DNA from: Jacaranda mimosifolia
Taxonomy: Eukaryota; Streptophyta; Magnoliopsida; Lamiales; Bignoniaceae
Assembly: GCA_018894105.1 (NCBI GenBank)
Contig: CM032124.1
Coordinates: 5,937,501-6,001,500 of the forward strand
Length of the DNA: 64,000 nt
Direction of reading: 5' to 3'
Shown here piece by piece: positions 21,757 to 35,232 of this stretch. The translations under genes and the position numbers were made by a program. Each line of letters opens with the position of its first letter. Position 1 is the first letter of the stretch. Below the pieces are notes generated by a model, which searched no databases, was not told the origin of the DNA, and saw only the letters and a list, made by a program, of their open reading frames with translations.

Positions 21757-23594
21757 TCTATCTATCTATACTATTATATATAGCACAATGGTGTGGGACC
21801 TACAATTATGCAATTTTGATTGCAATTTTGGCCAAGTGGCAAATTTTTAGAATTTTGAGTTTTTGAATTAAATTCAAAAATTTTATTAATTGTTGATTAT
21901 TATCCTAACCGATATGATCGTATCTTATCCATGATTTTCTTTCAACAAATAAATTTAAAATTCAGAAGGTGTTTTATGATCATCGAATTAAGGACTCCTA
22001 CAAAAAAGTTATTCTATAAATTTCATTCCATTAAACAAATCATAACTTATTTATCTCTACTTCCACTCTTCCACTTCTTCTTCTTCTCCTTCTCATTCAA
22101 GATAACTCTCTCATTCCAAAATTTCAAGTTAACTTTTATTACATTTTATCGGCGTTCATATATTTTTTTCATCTTTATATTGATTTATTTTCAATATACG
22201 CATGAGAAACATAACATCATGCATAGATGTATTTGTTGCTCAATTATCATTTAAATCTTTGTTTTTCTTTCTTTGTGTGTGTGTGTGCGCGCGCGTGCGA
22301 TAAATAAATGTTTTGCTGAAATAAAAGATATTACAGCAGAATTGTAAGTAGATTATTTATATTTAATAATGATAAACTTAGAATATTAGAAAGTATTTTT
22401 CTTTTCAATTACTTGCAGACCACCTTATTTCTTTTTTCCCTTTATTTTCACATCCGCTTTTGTTATTTGGGGTTTCGAACCTTTACCAGGATGTGTAAGG
22501 TAGTTCTTTAAGTTGTAAGTTTGCTCTTTTTCCTTTTTTCTTTCTTTCTTTTGTCAATTATAATAATTTGGTTTAGTTTGTAATTTATTATAATTCCTTT
22601 TTGTTGGGTTAATATTTTTATTCAATATTCTCTAAGTTCATATGTATTTTTCTTTTCTCTATTTTGGACCATAAATATCATGTTTGAAAGGTATCTTTTA
22701 ATTCTAATTTTGAAAATCATTATTGTTGTTTTCACTTTCATTATTTTGTTGTTGTTTTTATTCATTTTTTTTATCAATTTAATTCAATTTTTTCAAGTTA
22801 CTTTGTGTAAATAATGTATGTATAATATATATAAATATACATATATATATGCACCGATTTTTCACTTTTCATATTTCCTTGGTTTTAAGGAATACCTTTT
22901 AATTTGTTTTTTCATTTTCATCAATTAATTTAGTTTTATTTATTCATTACAAATTCTTTTTATTTGATTAATTAAATAACCCAAGTTTCTTTATAAATAT
23001 CCTATTTTGATGTGTTACATAATTTTTATAGTTTTATCCCTATTTATAATTTTTTTTTATGCAACAAGAATTTATTAGACAATATTTTATATATTTCTGA
23101 ATTGCTTCTTGATTTAATATAGAATATTCAAACTAATAAAGAATCTAAGCATTTTGGACCAAAATAATTTTATCACTAAAAGATATTTTGAAATAGTTTA
23201 GATTTGTATTTTTTATGTGAAACAACTTGACCCAAATGAATTAGATCATGACTTGAAATCAAAGTCGTTGATCCTCTACAAGATAAAATTTGAAGTGGAT
23301 AAGGTGTTGGTATATAAATATATATATTCCCTCATATGTTATGTATGTTGTTATCTTCACATTAATAATTTTATTTAAAGTACTATAGCATTTTTATTTT
23401 AATGAATACTATTAAATATTACTACTTAACTATTTAAAATAATATTTTCTTTTAAAAATGATAATATTTTTTTATAGAATATGAAAAATTGTAATAACTT
23501 ATCTGTGAAATAACAAAAAATTAGTTGCATATTTATATTTTTTTAATTTATTAGTTAAGTGAATATATCGTGCATAGCACGGGGTTTAAGCTAT
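21757..23594 (+). mobile_element. Helitron-like element H2
   Basis: It starts directly where H1 ends (TCTATACTATTATATATAGCAC within an ATCT run) and ends after CGTGCATAGCACGGGG, a clear 3' hairpin, with CTAT. The inside differs from the other copies and contains a pyrimidine-rich block and a GT/GC microsatellite (22277-22297). The 107-codon open frame at 21931-22254 is low-complexity Phe/Ile-rich sequence and I do not call it a gene. Confidence 0.6.
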
Positions 23595-24730
23595 TACTAT
23601 TATATATAACACAACAGTATGGGACCCACAGTTATGCAATTTTGGTTCTAATTGTACAATTTTGGCCAAATGGCAAAATTTTCGAATTTTGAGTATTTTA
23701 ATTCAATTAAAAAAATTTCAGTAATTATTAATCATTATCTCTAACCGATATGATAGTGCCATATCTCTAACTTTCTTTCATTCAAAATTAAAATATATTT
23801 CATAATATTTCATAATCTTTATTAAAGAGCTAGAAGTTTGAAAATTAAATAATTATAAATTAACTTATATATAAGAGCTCAATTTATCTAAATCTTTAAA
23901 ATTTAATTATTTTTACAATAGTTTTTTTTAGATATGTAAATTATTTTTAGATAAAACTGTATATAGAATATAACAAATAATTTAATTTGAAGAATATTTT
24001 AAATATAAAAAGTTACTTCCTGTAACAACTACAAACTCTAAACATTATTTTTATATTATTAGTTTGAATCATTTTGTTTTTTAGCAATATAATAGAGAAC
24101 TCATTTTCAGTTATTTGAAATAAGTTCTTTTATATGGGATATATTTAGTTGACATAATTGAAAATTTTCAAAAGCTTGATAAACGACTATTTAATAGCAA
24201 ATAATATCAATTTTATATTTTTAAATATATTTAGTCAAACAATTTTACAATTATATTGCCTATTTTATTTTAATATTTTTCCTTATAATAATTCATAAAA
24301 AAATATTTTTACATGGATTAATGATGTCAGATCAAAAAGTTTAACTATAATATAAAAAGTTTGATTAAATTATTTTCATAAATAAAGTATAAAAAGGTCT
24401 ACATATTTACTATAACAAAAAACACTTAACAGTTAAAAATCTCAAATGTTATGAAAATTGTAACTATAACTTCCAATTAAGAATTCATATAAAAAAAAAA
24501 CTTATATTTTAAAAAAATTATTTACTTGCTTACCATATCAAAATATGTATGTATAAATATATATATATCTAATTTAAAAAGCTTATTTAGTTAAATATTT
24601 TGCTCTACTTTTATTTTCTTAATTCTTTCATTTATTTTTTTAAATTTTATCATTTTAAAATTTTTTGTATAATTTATAAACTTAGAGTTAACAATTCTTC
24701 ATATTCCACAACTTATTTAAGTACAATTTA

Positions 24731-27700
24731 TATAGACCCCCTCTCGAGATAATTCCTAAGCTGAGATGCCACTCTAATTCAGTTTTAAATCATAACCCAC
24801 AAAACAACATGATAGGCGCATGAAAATTTTTCAAAATTCACGAAGGACAGCAACAGGTTTCGACTTAGGTAGACTACAACAAAAGTACTATATACATACC
24901 AAAAGTCGTCCCATAACATTCAACATAATATATACACACTGCTGATCTTGAATTCAAACTTAACATATCACAACATTTCTAAGTCAAAGCTTAACATTCA
25001 AGTGAACCCATATACACATATAAACACTTGTTCTATTACAAAACATATTTCTCCAGTCTAAGCCAGAGGTCCATGTCCATCACGTATTCCTATTTGAGAA
25101 AATTAAGGATAATATGGGAGAGTAAGTCCAAAGAACTTAGAGAGAGATAATTTTAATAATAAGTAGTAGGGATCTATTGAGGAAGAATCACTCAACAGAT
25201 CATAAATTAACAAAAAATGAAATTGGAACATGAATGTATCATAACACAGGCATTATCAAATTCAACGTTACTGGTAGGTGCTAGTTTGAGAGTTGTTACC
25301 ATCGGCTCGAATGGCCCGAGGTCATCTCAATCGGATCAATTCAAGAGGAATTGTCGTCTCAACCAAATTAGTGTGGGAGGAATTGTAGTCGGCATATTCG
25401 GCTCGGACAATAGCCCGATCTAGACCAAGAAACTACACCATCCTTGTTGCGCCATAAGCAGAATACAAACAATCGGAATACAATCAAAATAAAGCAATCC
25501 CAAGCAACATACGCAATCCAACAAATCAGAGCAGAATATACATATCCGATTCTCCTTATTCCAGGAGTTTTGGGCTTATGGCTTATCCATGCACACAACA
25601 GGGATTAACATCTTGTTATTTAACCAAGAGTTCCGGGCTTTGGCTTATTCCATGCACACAGTAGGGATTAATGTCCTATTATTTAACCAAGAGTTTCGGG
25701 CTAATGGTTTATTCATGCACACAGTAGGGATTAATGTCCCATTATTTAACCAAAGGTTTTGGGCTTGCGGCTTATTCCAACACATAGCTGGGATTAACAT
25801 CTCGTTATTTATTCCCATATATGATAGAACAAAAGATAAACAAATGCCAGCAAGGCCAAACGGACGATATATAAAACTACAGAACAATTTCAAATATGTC
25901 AACAAGGCCAAATAAATAATGTACATAATGTAATCAAGTATGCCGACAAGACAAAACAAATAATAATATAGAACAATTCAAATATGCGAACAAAGCAAAT
26001 CAACGATATACAGAATGGATTCGGACTGGATAATAATAGATAAGTAATGAATATTTTTGGCACCAGAACAAGAGTACTCAATTTCATCAGAATCCAAGTC
26101 AAAGAAACAACCCTTACAGGGGTATTTGAATCAATTAGCAAATAACGATCAAGAGTTCAAATAAATCACAGAATTCAATAATTAAGAATCAATCATTTCC
26201 CAAAATAAAGGCAAGCTTAACCCTCACAAGGGTATCCAAATAATAACTAATAGGTTTATCCAAGACAAGTACCAAATTAGTAGACCCTCACCTCCATAGC
26301 CTCAGAGATGTTGTCACAGTCTACTAGTCTGCGGGACCCAACTCTTCATCACCTAATCCAAAAGAATAAGTTCACTGTCAAAACCCTCATTCAACCCTAA
26401 TAATCCTTAATAATTACAATCATACTATTAACAGTCTAAATTCGATAGTTACTTGATTAATACGGTGGTTTTAGGTTCATCTCAGCATTAGCCCTAGGAA
26501 CGTGCTAAATACGCCGTTATTACAAAATATTTACGGGGTTCATATCGGTTCCAGTAAAGAGAAATAATTAGGTCCTTATTTACATAATTAACCTCACAAT
26601 ATTACACTAAGTCAATAACAACAATCCATTTATCTCAAATAACCCAGTTATTGCCACTTAGGTCTCAAATCCATAAAATTAGGGTTTAATCCTTCCATTG
26701 ACTTAATTAACCCAATTCGTTACATAATATTACAAATTTGGGTCCACTAGGATATATAAATACATATAATTAGTCTAATTTCTAGTTCCAGTAAATTTTT
26801 TCATCTTAATATATATATATATATATCTCAATACATGATTATACAAATTAGAATGATACAACGTATATGTATGAATATATAACACTGATCCAATTCCTTA
26901 CCCAAAATCTAATTATCGAAGTACATTTATCACGATCCAACACCACTACTGAAACCTACGCGACGAGATGAAGAATCTGCTTCAGCGCCACTATCATGCC
27001 GCCACCGTGTACTGTCACCGAAACTAGTCACCACCACCACCGTTTGACACCTTTTAGCGAGGGCAACCTAAAACTCAAAATAATTGCAAGCTTCGCTGCC
27101 ATGAAGGTCTTCAATTTTGGCCCAGAAGTCCCAGCGTCACCACTCACCGTGCCAAACTTCAATCCAATGCCAACATTATGATCCTTTAGTTGAGTTCTAC
27201 CAGAAATACTGCCCAGAAACCAGTCCTTGCCATTACTCTACCGTGCCCATCACTTACTACCATTAGCCAGCTTTCAACTTCAAATCCTCAGTGGTCCACC
27301 AACTGGAATGGGTTGCATATGGGATTAATGTACTCTTGGTGAAATGAGAAAGCTATTGGATAGTTTGGTTTTATGAAATAGGCCATCACCAGAGAAGTTG
27401 CTGAACAGGTGAGAAGGAAGGTGTGTGGGAAAGAATGAGAGAAAAGTGTGGGGGTTTAGTATATAAAGGACAATTTCCACAAATTAAAAATTGGTCCCAT
27501 GACTTCTTTCCATCTTCCAATTAAGTCCTCCAGAAATTTGTAAAACCTCAAATTCGCCCCTGGACTACGTTAGGGCTTAACATTTGCCCCTATGACCTAT
27601 AATATTTCTATTTTCACCCAAAAAACTTCCAAATGATGATCAATCGAGTTTCCTCAAGTAGCAATTTGACCTCAAAACTTTAAATTTCTATATAATTAAG

Positions 27701-27738
27701 TCCTTATTTTCTAAAATGCCAAATTTAGTGGTGTTACA
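24731..27738 (-). mobile_element. Solo LTR, 3.0 kb
   Basis: On the - strand it begins TGTAACACCACTAAATTTGG at 27738. It is flanked by ATTTA on both sides (24726-24730 and 27739-27743). The TGTAACACC start and the internal order match the LTR families at 28606, 40389 and 46985. No primer site or gag is attached, so it is a solo LTR left by LTR-LTR recombination. Open frames inside (such as 26996-27181) are not genes. Confidence 0.8.
25565..25812. repeat. 63-bp tandem repeat, four units
   Basis: The units start at 25565, 25628, 25691 and 25754, each containing TTGGGCTT-like, CATGCACACA, GGGATTAA and TTATTTAACCAA. Because 63 is divisible by three, an open frame reads the same peptide (MHT.GIN..LFNQEFRA) repeatedly. 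It lies within the solo LTR and is probably not translated. Confidence 0.9.
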
Positions 27739-28605
27739 ATTTATCTTCAAAAATAATATCTTTAAATTAAAATATTCATATTATTTTGTTTAATTTGTAA
27801 TAGATTTTGTTACTTTAAATACTAAAAATAATTATGATTCATTTTTAATCAAGTGAAGTAAAATAAATATTATTATAAAATAAATTATTTCAACATTAAA
27901 ATTCTTTTCAATGCATCACACCGGGCACATGCTAGTACTTTTATATATAACATAGTTTCATGCTTATCTAATTGTGTAATTTTGATTCTAATTGTACAAT
28001 TTTTTCCAAATATTAAATTCTTAGAATTTTGAGTATTTTAATTCAATTCAAAAATTTTGTTAGTTGTTAATTATTATCTTTAATCGATATAATTGTATTT
28101 TATCTCTAATTTTCTTTCATCTAAAATTTAGAATGTATTTGATAATATTTCATAATCTTTGTCTGCTACAGGATTTGATATCATTTATATGATATTATAT
28201 ATATACTGATGAGCTAATATAAAAAATATTTAGATGTATTAAAATTCTTATACTCTATATACCTAAATACAAATTAAGAAATGAAAACACATGTAAGTCT
28301 CAAACAACTCTCATTCAATCGTTCAATTTCATATTTAGAAGAAGAGAAATTACTAAGTATCTCCATAAGAATTTTTCTATGTAAGTAAAGAAAAAGATAT
28401 TGTTATTTTGTATATTCCTCCATTGATTTTGTTGCTGAGGTTTTCATTGTATGTTCTATTAATTATATGAAATTGATTGACTTTGGGATTTGATGTAATT
28501 CATGTGTAGGATAAATGGAATACTAAGAGAATCAAGAAAATTATTGAATATTTTCGACTGATTTACATCAGAATCACATGGTTTGTTATTTTTTCATTAT
28601 TTAAA

Positions 28606-31600
28606 TGTAACGGCTTGCCCAAGAGGTGCCTGTTTCGGGCCGAGGTGCCATTCCAATCTTATTAATAATAATTCAAACAAAATACACACCTCTAAAATTT
28701 TCTTTTCTCAATTTAAGTGGTGGCATAACAACCCAAGACTATTCATTCCAACTTACTATTACATTCCACCATATATATCATTCCATAAAGCAGCAAAAAC
28801 CTCATCAACAAAAAGAGCTATTAGCAGCATATTACTCCTGATACATAATATTTACAATCCAGCCATATAACAGGTAACCCAGTAAACGTTGGTCAATATA
28901 ATAAATGCAAAAGCCCAGCATAACTGGATTCTCAAGTCAATAAAACCCAATAGAGATCAAACTTAACCTATAATAATTTACAAATATCAAGTTCGACAAG
29001 TTTATACAATGAGTGACCTATCCGCTTTACATATACACAAGCAAAACGCCCGTCGTCCATTAGCACCTATCTGGGAAAAGAACCAAGAAACATATAGGTG
29101 GCATAGGTCTTAATGACTTAGTGAGATATCCAACAAGAAAAAGGTACATGAGATACTTTTGAAAGAGACTAAAATAAGCAAGATACCCGTAAATACTTGC
29201 ATGAGGCCAGTACAACTCAAGTGATAACAAAACTGTTATTAATAGACTGAAATAATAAAAGTTTAGAATTAACTAAACAACAAAAGACGAGGCAGTGACA
29301 TATCATATAGAACTGTTGAGGAAAGGTCTCCAACCCTATGACTCCCAAATATAAACATGGAAATAAGTCCTTTATCCCTCTATATTCTGAGTGTTCGGCT
29401 CAAACAAAACACGGAGCCTAGAACAAATCAACTAGCATAGAGTACAACTATAGCATAACAAATTTCCTTTATTACTTTGTTACCCAAGCACTAGGCTCGG
29501 TCTGTTATCTCTTCATTACCCAAGCATTCAGCACGATATCCAAGCACTCGATTGGGTAGATATGCGGCATGGCATGCCAATCCCTCACTCACAGATAGTT
29601 AACCTCGAACTACATATGAGACAGGATCACTAGAGGGTATTAGTTCAGGAGACTTCACCGTCAGTCTGTTCTACCCGACTGTCTTTTTGATCCTAATCAT
29701 GGGCCCATAACTTTTGTGGCGTCCCCACATGTCTTAACTTCCTGTAGCGTCCCTACGGGTCTGAACTTCCCATGGGCATCCCTGAGGATTTGAACTTCCC
29801 AAGGCCATCCCCTAAGGTCTAATTAGTCAACAAGACCAATAACAGCGCAAGGTAATAAGTTAAGAAAATGGTAAAACAATTAGTTAACAAAATCATTTAA
29901 ATATCATTATGAAATGAAAAGTTCAAAGAACAACGAATAATCAATCGGTAAGATCGTCTCAAGAAAAAATAAACATATCATTAACTCAAGCCATTAGAAC
30001 CATATTATATGACAAAATAAGAATTATGAAATGAGTCAATAGGAGTAACACAATTAAGGAAGGTTCAATAGAATTTCAAGTAACGAGCCTAGGAAATAAG
30101 TAGGTCAATTGATCAACAAGACCATTCCAATAACAATTCAAATTATGAATTCAAAGACTGATAAATATCGACCGGCAAGACAGTTGATAATCTTTCAAAA
30201 GAACAATATGACAAATCAAAGAATTAGCCAGCAAGGCCAAAGAATACAGAGAAACAAGGAAAACAATAGAACTCAGCAAGTATACACGAATGCCATGAAA
30301 AGTACAATCAAATCACAGAGTGGATGACCAAACGGATATTTACAAACCAAACATATTCCCTTTTTCCTAGCAAGAATACGAAATGTAACCTCACCTCGAG
30401 TCCTAATGCTTTACCAAAAGCCCCCTTCCTGGTTCGAAATTCCTGGATCCTCATCACCTATTTTCATTCAAAATGCCATATAAATATCGATGCCACAATA
30501 TAGCATTTACCAACAACAATTATGGCTAATCACACATTCTAATTACTCTAGCCCACTTATATTCTCGATTATCATTTGATCTCAATCTTCATGCTAAAGT
30601 ACTTAGATATGCGATCTCTCATTGAGGTTCAAGTCTATTTTCTCCAATTTAGTAGGCTTAACTATAATAACTAACCCTATCTCAATGTATAATTTTGACT
30701 TCCTAAGTTCGCCAATTAAGGCAAATAGTACTAGTTACATATTTTATCCATTCAGGACCTAAATTTTGGTTTCATTATTAATGTTAAATTTAACGTTCTT
30801 GGTCTATAACCAATAAATTAACTCATACTCATCACTTTAGTACCTTTATCTGTAATAATCAATTTTCGTTCTCATTTCACAGTTTTGACATCCTAATGTG
30901 CCGTTGGTTTAGTTAATATTAATTATGTCTTTTATTTTATTTCAGGCCTACTTTCCTAACTAATGATCAAATTTAGATTTGTAGTCCATAATTAAGCAAT
31001 TTAACCTCTATTCATGAAATTAATACATTTTTCCATACAAGTAAATTTTTCATTGCCGTTTCATAAATTAGCTTCCCAAATGCTTCAATTATCTCAATTG
31101 ATAAATATTGGTCTTTTGTTATCAAATCCAGGTGCATACATCGCTTACAGTTGAATCTTTATACAATCATTTCACTTAATAATCACAATTTTCATCCAAT
31201 TAACTTGTATTTACTTCAAAAATTAGCACAACAATTTAATTAGATTAAATCAAGAATCAAATTAACCGATTAATAAAGATTTTACCAAATTAACCTAGTT
31301 CGAGGTCAATTCACAATCGAAAACGAACCCACATGCGCTCAAATTGTTGAGCTGAACATTTTGTCTTGATGTTGCGGGACTACCACCGTGTGCCGCTGTT
31401 GAAATTGTGCACTGCCACCACTACTCGTTGGATCTCGATGAGGGGAGAAAAATGCACTAATCAATTTTGAATTAGACATCAAATGGCCGGTCAATTTTTT
31501 GGAAAACCATCACCACGCCACCAATGCCACCATGTCGTTTTTCCTCAATTACTCCACCAATGGTCCGTTCTTGAAATTTAAGCTACCGTCGCGTTCCTCT

Positions 31601-32174
31601 AGCTGAGCCCATCAAAACACACCTCTTGGTTGCTGCCAACAGTCGCCAGAATAGTGCCTCCCACCACTACTATTGCAAGCTTCCATCAGCCCTCAGTTTT
31701 CTTGCATTCCATCGATTGTTTCTAGTGGTTCTTCGCACCAATGCATTCCTTTAGCTGAGAGGAAGAAAATGGTATAATTGTTTACAAGATTCACTTTTGT
31801 CAGAGGAAGATCACCAAAAGGGTGAAGGAAGGGTTGCATGTGGGAATTAGAAGAATTGGGAGGGGTGTTTCACTATTTAAAGAAAAAAAAATTTGGAATT
31901 ACATATTGGCCCTAAAATCTTATTCTCAGCTTCAATTAAGTCCCTAACTTATTAGTGCCTCACTTTGACCCAGTTGACCCAAATTATTTCTAGATTGACC
32001 CCCAAAACTTTCAAGTTCTTAACAGTTAAGTCATTTCCTATTTATGTTTTGGACCTCATATTTTTTTTTTAAATTAAAATTATGATTTTTATTTTTAAAA
32101 TCTTTATATTCTAATTCAATTTATAAATATCAAAATCTAACCAAATTTTTATACCCCTAATTTGGGGTGTTACA
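28606..32174 (-). repeat. LTR (downstream copy in element orientation)
   Basis: It aligns with 35233-38917 along its length with many substitutions. Its outer end reads TGTAACGGCTTGCCC on the + strand. At 29718-29820 a repeat of about 29 bp (GGCGTCCC...CTGAACTTCC) is present in about four units. Confidence 0.85.
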
Positions 32175-32175
32175 A

Positions 32176-32190
32176 TCCTTCCCCTTTTAA
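32176..32190 (-). other. Polypurine tract
   Basis: On the - strand TTAAAAGGGGAAGGA stands directly before the TGTAACACCCC start of the LTR. Confidence 0.85.
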
Positions 32191-32389
32191 AAGAATCTAG
32201 TCCCCAAATTCTCATCTTCAACTGGAAGAACTTCGGGCAACACTAGTGTGTATATTGCTCGATCATACGCGGATTCTTCTCATTCCCATTGGTGTGATAT
32301 ATTCCACAATGTAAGTTCAGTTTTAGTATGAAAGGAGTAAATATGAAATGGTAGCATTAAAGCTATAATAAGCTTTACTGGAAATATTA

Positions 32390-33560
32390 TGGACATAAAG
32401 CCGTACCTTTCACCACGTCATCTAGGTTTGGGGCATTTTTCCTATCAAAGCATAAGCACGAGCTTGAATGTTCGATGGCCCGCTAGTTTCCATTTTTCGT
32501 TTCCCTTTACACGCAAACGCCTTGGATTTAGAAGGCTTAGGCCTGGGGCAATCCTTAATAGGGTGTTAATCTCTACCGCATGCTATGCACCTTCCCAAGT
32601 TTCTCCAGCATTCAAATTTCTCATGGTTAGAGCCACCACAAAATCCACAACTCTTCTTAGGCATTCTAGATCGGGTCTTGAGCTGCTTTTTTTCTAACTC
32701 ATTTCCTCTACCAGTGTGGATTCTGGGATAGAGAGCCTTTCCTCATTTATCTTTCTCTCTTATCTTTTGGATTTCTCTGAGTTTTAACTCTATCTGAAAT
32801 GCCTTGCTCACAACCCTATTGTAATTTGAAAGGTCACATGCAATAAGGGCCCGTCTAATCATGGGTTGGAGTCCCTTCACAAATTTGTGAGTATGGCGCT
32901 CTTTGCCTCCCACTATGTAGGGTGCACACTGGATCAGCCTACTAAATATGGCTTTATATTGGCCTACTAACATAGTTCCCTAGATTAGATCCATAAAGTT
33001 AGTCCAAGTCCATGGAGTTTCTTCCAGACATCCCTACTTTCTGTCTTCCATCCTCTACCAATTGTAAGCTGGTCCATCCATAAGAAATGAGGCATACCCG
33101 ACCTTATGCTCATCAGGATAACGCAATGTGTTGAATATTTTCTCAAGACCCTCTATCGATGCTTCTATCTTGCGATCAACGATTTATCCCATGAACCTTG
33201 GAGGCTGGAGACGGAGGAATCGCTCTAACGCCTGATCCTCAGTAGACTCTTCGTTGGCCCTAGCATGACTCTCTCGTCCCTGTTGTTGGCAATACTATAT
33301 AAGTTGTTTTAACATAGCATACATAGGCTCTACCGGTTGCCCGATGACTAGTGGGTTCATTGAAAGATTTTGTGACACTTCCTCCTTAGGCATTTGCTAT
33401 TGAAGGTTTGGAGCTTATCTTTCTGAAATGCTCTAAGTATTCACTCGTTTATGCTATGGTCTCCTTCATCAACTGGATTGGGCCTGGGATTGTGCCTGGG
33501 ACCCTTCATGTAAAGCCATCCCTGTCTGAGATCTGACTCAGATTTTATGGCACTTCTGGG
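32390..33560 (-). pseudogene. Ty3-type gag remnant
   Basis: This is the capsid and nucleocapsid region of the element, read on the - strand. Around 33240-33060 it shows ALERFLRLQPPRFMG and FLMDGPAYNW. At 32973-32743 it gives AIFSRLIQCAPYIVG and FVKGLQPMIRRALIA, the Retrotrans_gag signature. At about 32660-32545 there are a cysteine-rich stretch and a zinc knuckle of C-x2-C-x4-H-x4-C spacing (CIACGRD-stop-HPIKDC), interrupted by one TAA. Several other stops (for example before HPIKD and after ENDK-like residues near 32743) and frameshifts make it non-functional. No protease follows. Confidence 0.75.
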
Positions 33561-35210
33561 CTTACAAAATTAGTTAAGATCACAATACAATACCCAATAT
33601 AATTAAATTATTTTCTGCTCTTAAATATACAATAAACTGAAGTATAAAATTTTTTATTCATATGAGGTACTTTTACTCTACGAGTCACATAACAAAGTCT
33701 TTCATTAGATAGTTAAGTTAGCCTTAGCGATTCCTATACATTAATATTTACATATTCAAAATTTGCTATGCTAACTATTTGCCTAGTTGGAGGAACAAAA
33801 TGGCTAGGCCTAAGATAACCGTCTGTTGAACATATATGAAATTTAATATTTACACAGGCTACTCTCATGACTGAGCTACTAAATACATACATACATAGCA
33901 TATACACTAATCTTTAGTTCTTACTATCAGTAATGCCAGATTGAGCATCCTCATCTTTAGAGTCCTGGTTCATCTCCTCTATCACAGTCAAGTCTGCGGT
34001 CATGTTGATCAATTGCCATAATCGAAACACCAATTTTTCTCTTAAATTTTAATAATGTCTTATAGATTTCATCTGATGTGTAATTCTTCTTTCCAATCTA
34101 TTGTCGTCTTGTGGTCATGCGAATAAATTTCACCATCACTAGACTAACCTTTTTCTATATAACCACACCATCCAAACCTCAATCATGTGCGTAGTTAATC
34201 ATCATTCTTTCCAAAACAATCATTTACGTATAAATTTCTTCCTAAGATAGTTCTCCACTTGTTAGATTCAACTTCCTCAAATACTACTTGCTCAACATTG
34301 TAATTTGCAAGGCAACTTATCACCTACTATTCTGAAATAGCTCTTGGTTCATTAAATTCATCCTCTACAAAATAGTTCACATAATACCATAATTTTAAGC
34401 AGTATCATCCTTTGTCAATATAACATACCGTCCAAATTTCAACCGTACACATAAGTTAAACATCACTCATCCTTAATAATCATTCATTTTCCAAATGCAC
34501 TCCTTCCTGCAATAATCCTTTCCTGTGTATCTATACAATCTAATTCTCATCTGTAAGCACAAGGCAAAGATGTTCATCCTAAGATAATCACTTATTGACT
34601 CAAATACATATCTTTCTAGAATAATCCTTTACTCATCATATACAACTTCCAAGCATGTTGCTTACATCATGTTGATTCCCAAGGTAACTTTTCTCTCACT
34701 GAATACAATTCTTCCCAAAATAGTCATTTGCCCCTCAAACTCGATCTCCACAGTTCACATAATTCCACAATTCCCAACAATATCATCCTTACTAATAATT
34801 ATACGTTCAGATGCTTAACATACCAGAAGTAAGAGGTTATATATTGGTTGGCCACCCTAGTCACAACCTTTCACTTCCTTAACATTGAGCATTATCCCAA
34901 AAGTTCATATCCTATTCAATTCCACATTCAAACTTCATATTTTCATGCCTAAAGATTTCACATTCCAAGAGTTATATCCTGAAATAGCTTAGGTATTCTT
35001 TAATTCTAGTATACACATCCCAAACAATTCCAAAGTCAAGCTGAACCTTCACTAACCAAGAGTTTCACACTCCAAAGATTATATACTAGCACAGCTCAAG
35101 TTTTGTTTACTCAAGTGTTCACGTTCTAGATGATTCCCAATTCAAGTTAAACCCCTAAAGAATCCATTGATTCTAGCCACAAAAATCGTTCCCATATCAA
35201 CCTAGGCGAA
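33561..35210 (-). other. Untranslated leader region of the LTR retrotransposon
   Basis: About 1.65 kb between the primer site and gag, AT/C-rich with no open frame of note. A long leader is plausible for this type of element. No further gene recognised. Confidence 0.5.
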
Positions 35211-35228
35211 ACCTAGGTTCTGATACCA
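35211..35228 (-). other. Primer-binding site (initiator Met tRNA type)
   Basis: On the - strand TGGTATCAGAACCTAGGT follows the LTR edge after a few bases. It is the plant initiator-methionine tRNA primer word (usually TGGTATCAGAGC) with one change. Confidence 0.9.
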
Positions 35229-35232
35229 TCTC

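Larger units (their letters stand above)
23595..27935 (+). mobile_element. Helitron-like element H3, split by a solo LTR
   Basis: It starts TACTATTATATATAACACAACAG (the first bases are worn) directly after H2. It ends with GCATCACACCGGGCACATGCTAG followed by T, the canonical CTRR end. A solo LTR (24731-27738) interrupts it. The uninterrupted sequence is present at about 54107-54135, which proves the insertion. Confidence 0.7.

Noticed and set aside
21931..22254. 107-codon open frame in Helitron H2
   Set aside because: Phe/Ile/Ser-rich translation of pyrimidine-rich DNA; no captured gene that I can identify.
26996..27181. 61-codon open frame in the solo LTR
   Set aside because: Inside an LTR, with similar CCACCACC-type sequence in the other LTRs; no family likeness.
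28583..28870. 95-codon open frame across the left LTR edge of the long retrotransposon
   Set aside because: It crosses the element border at 28606 and is not conserved in the partner LTR at 35233.
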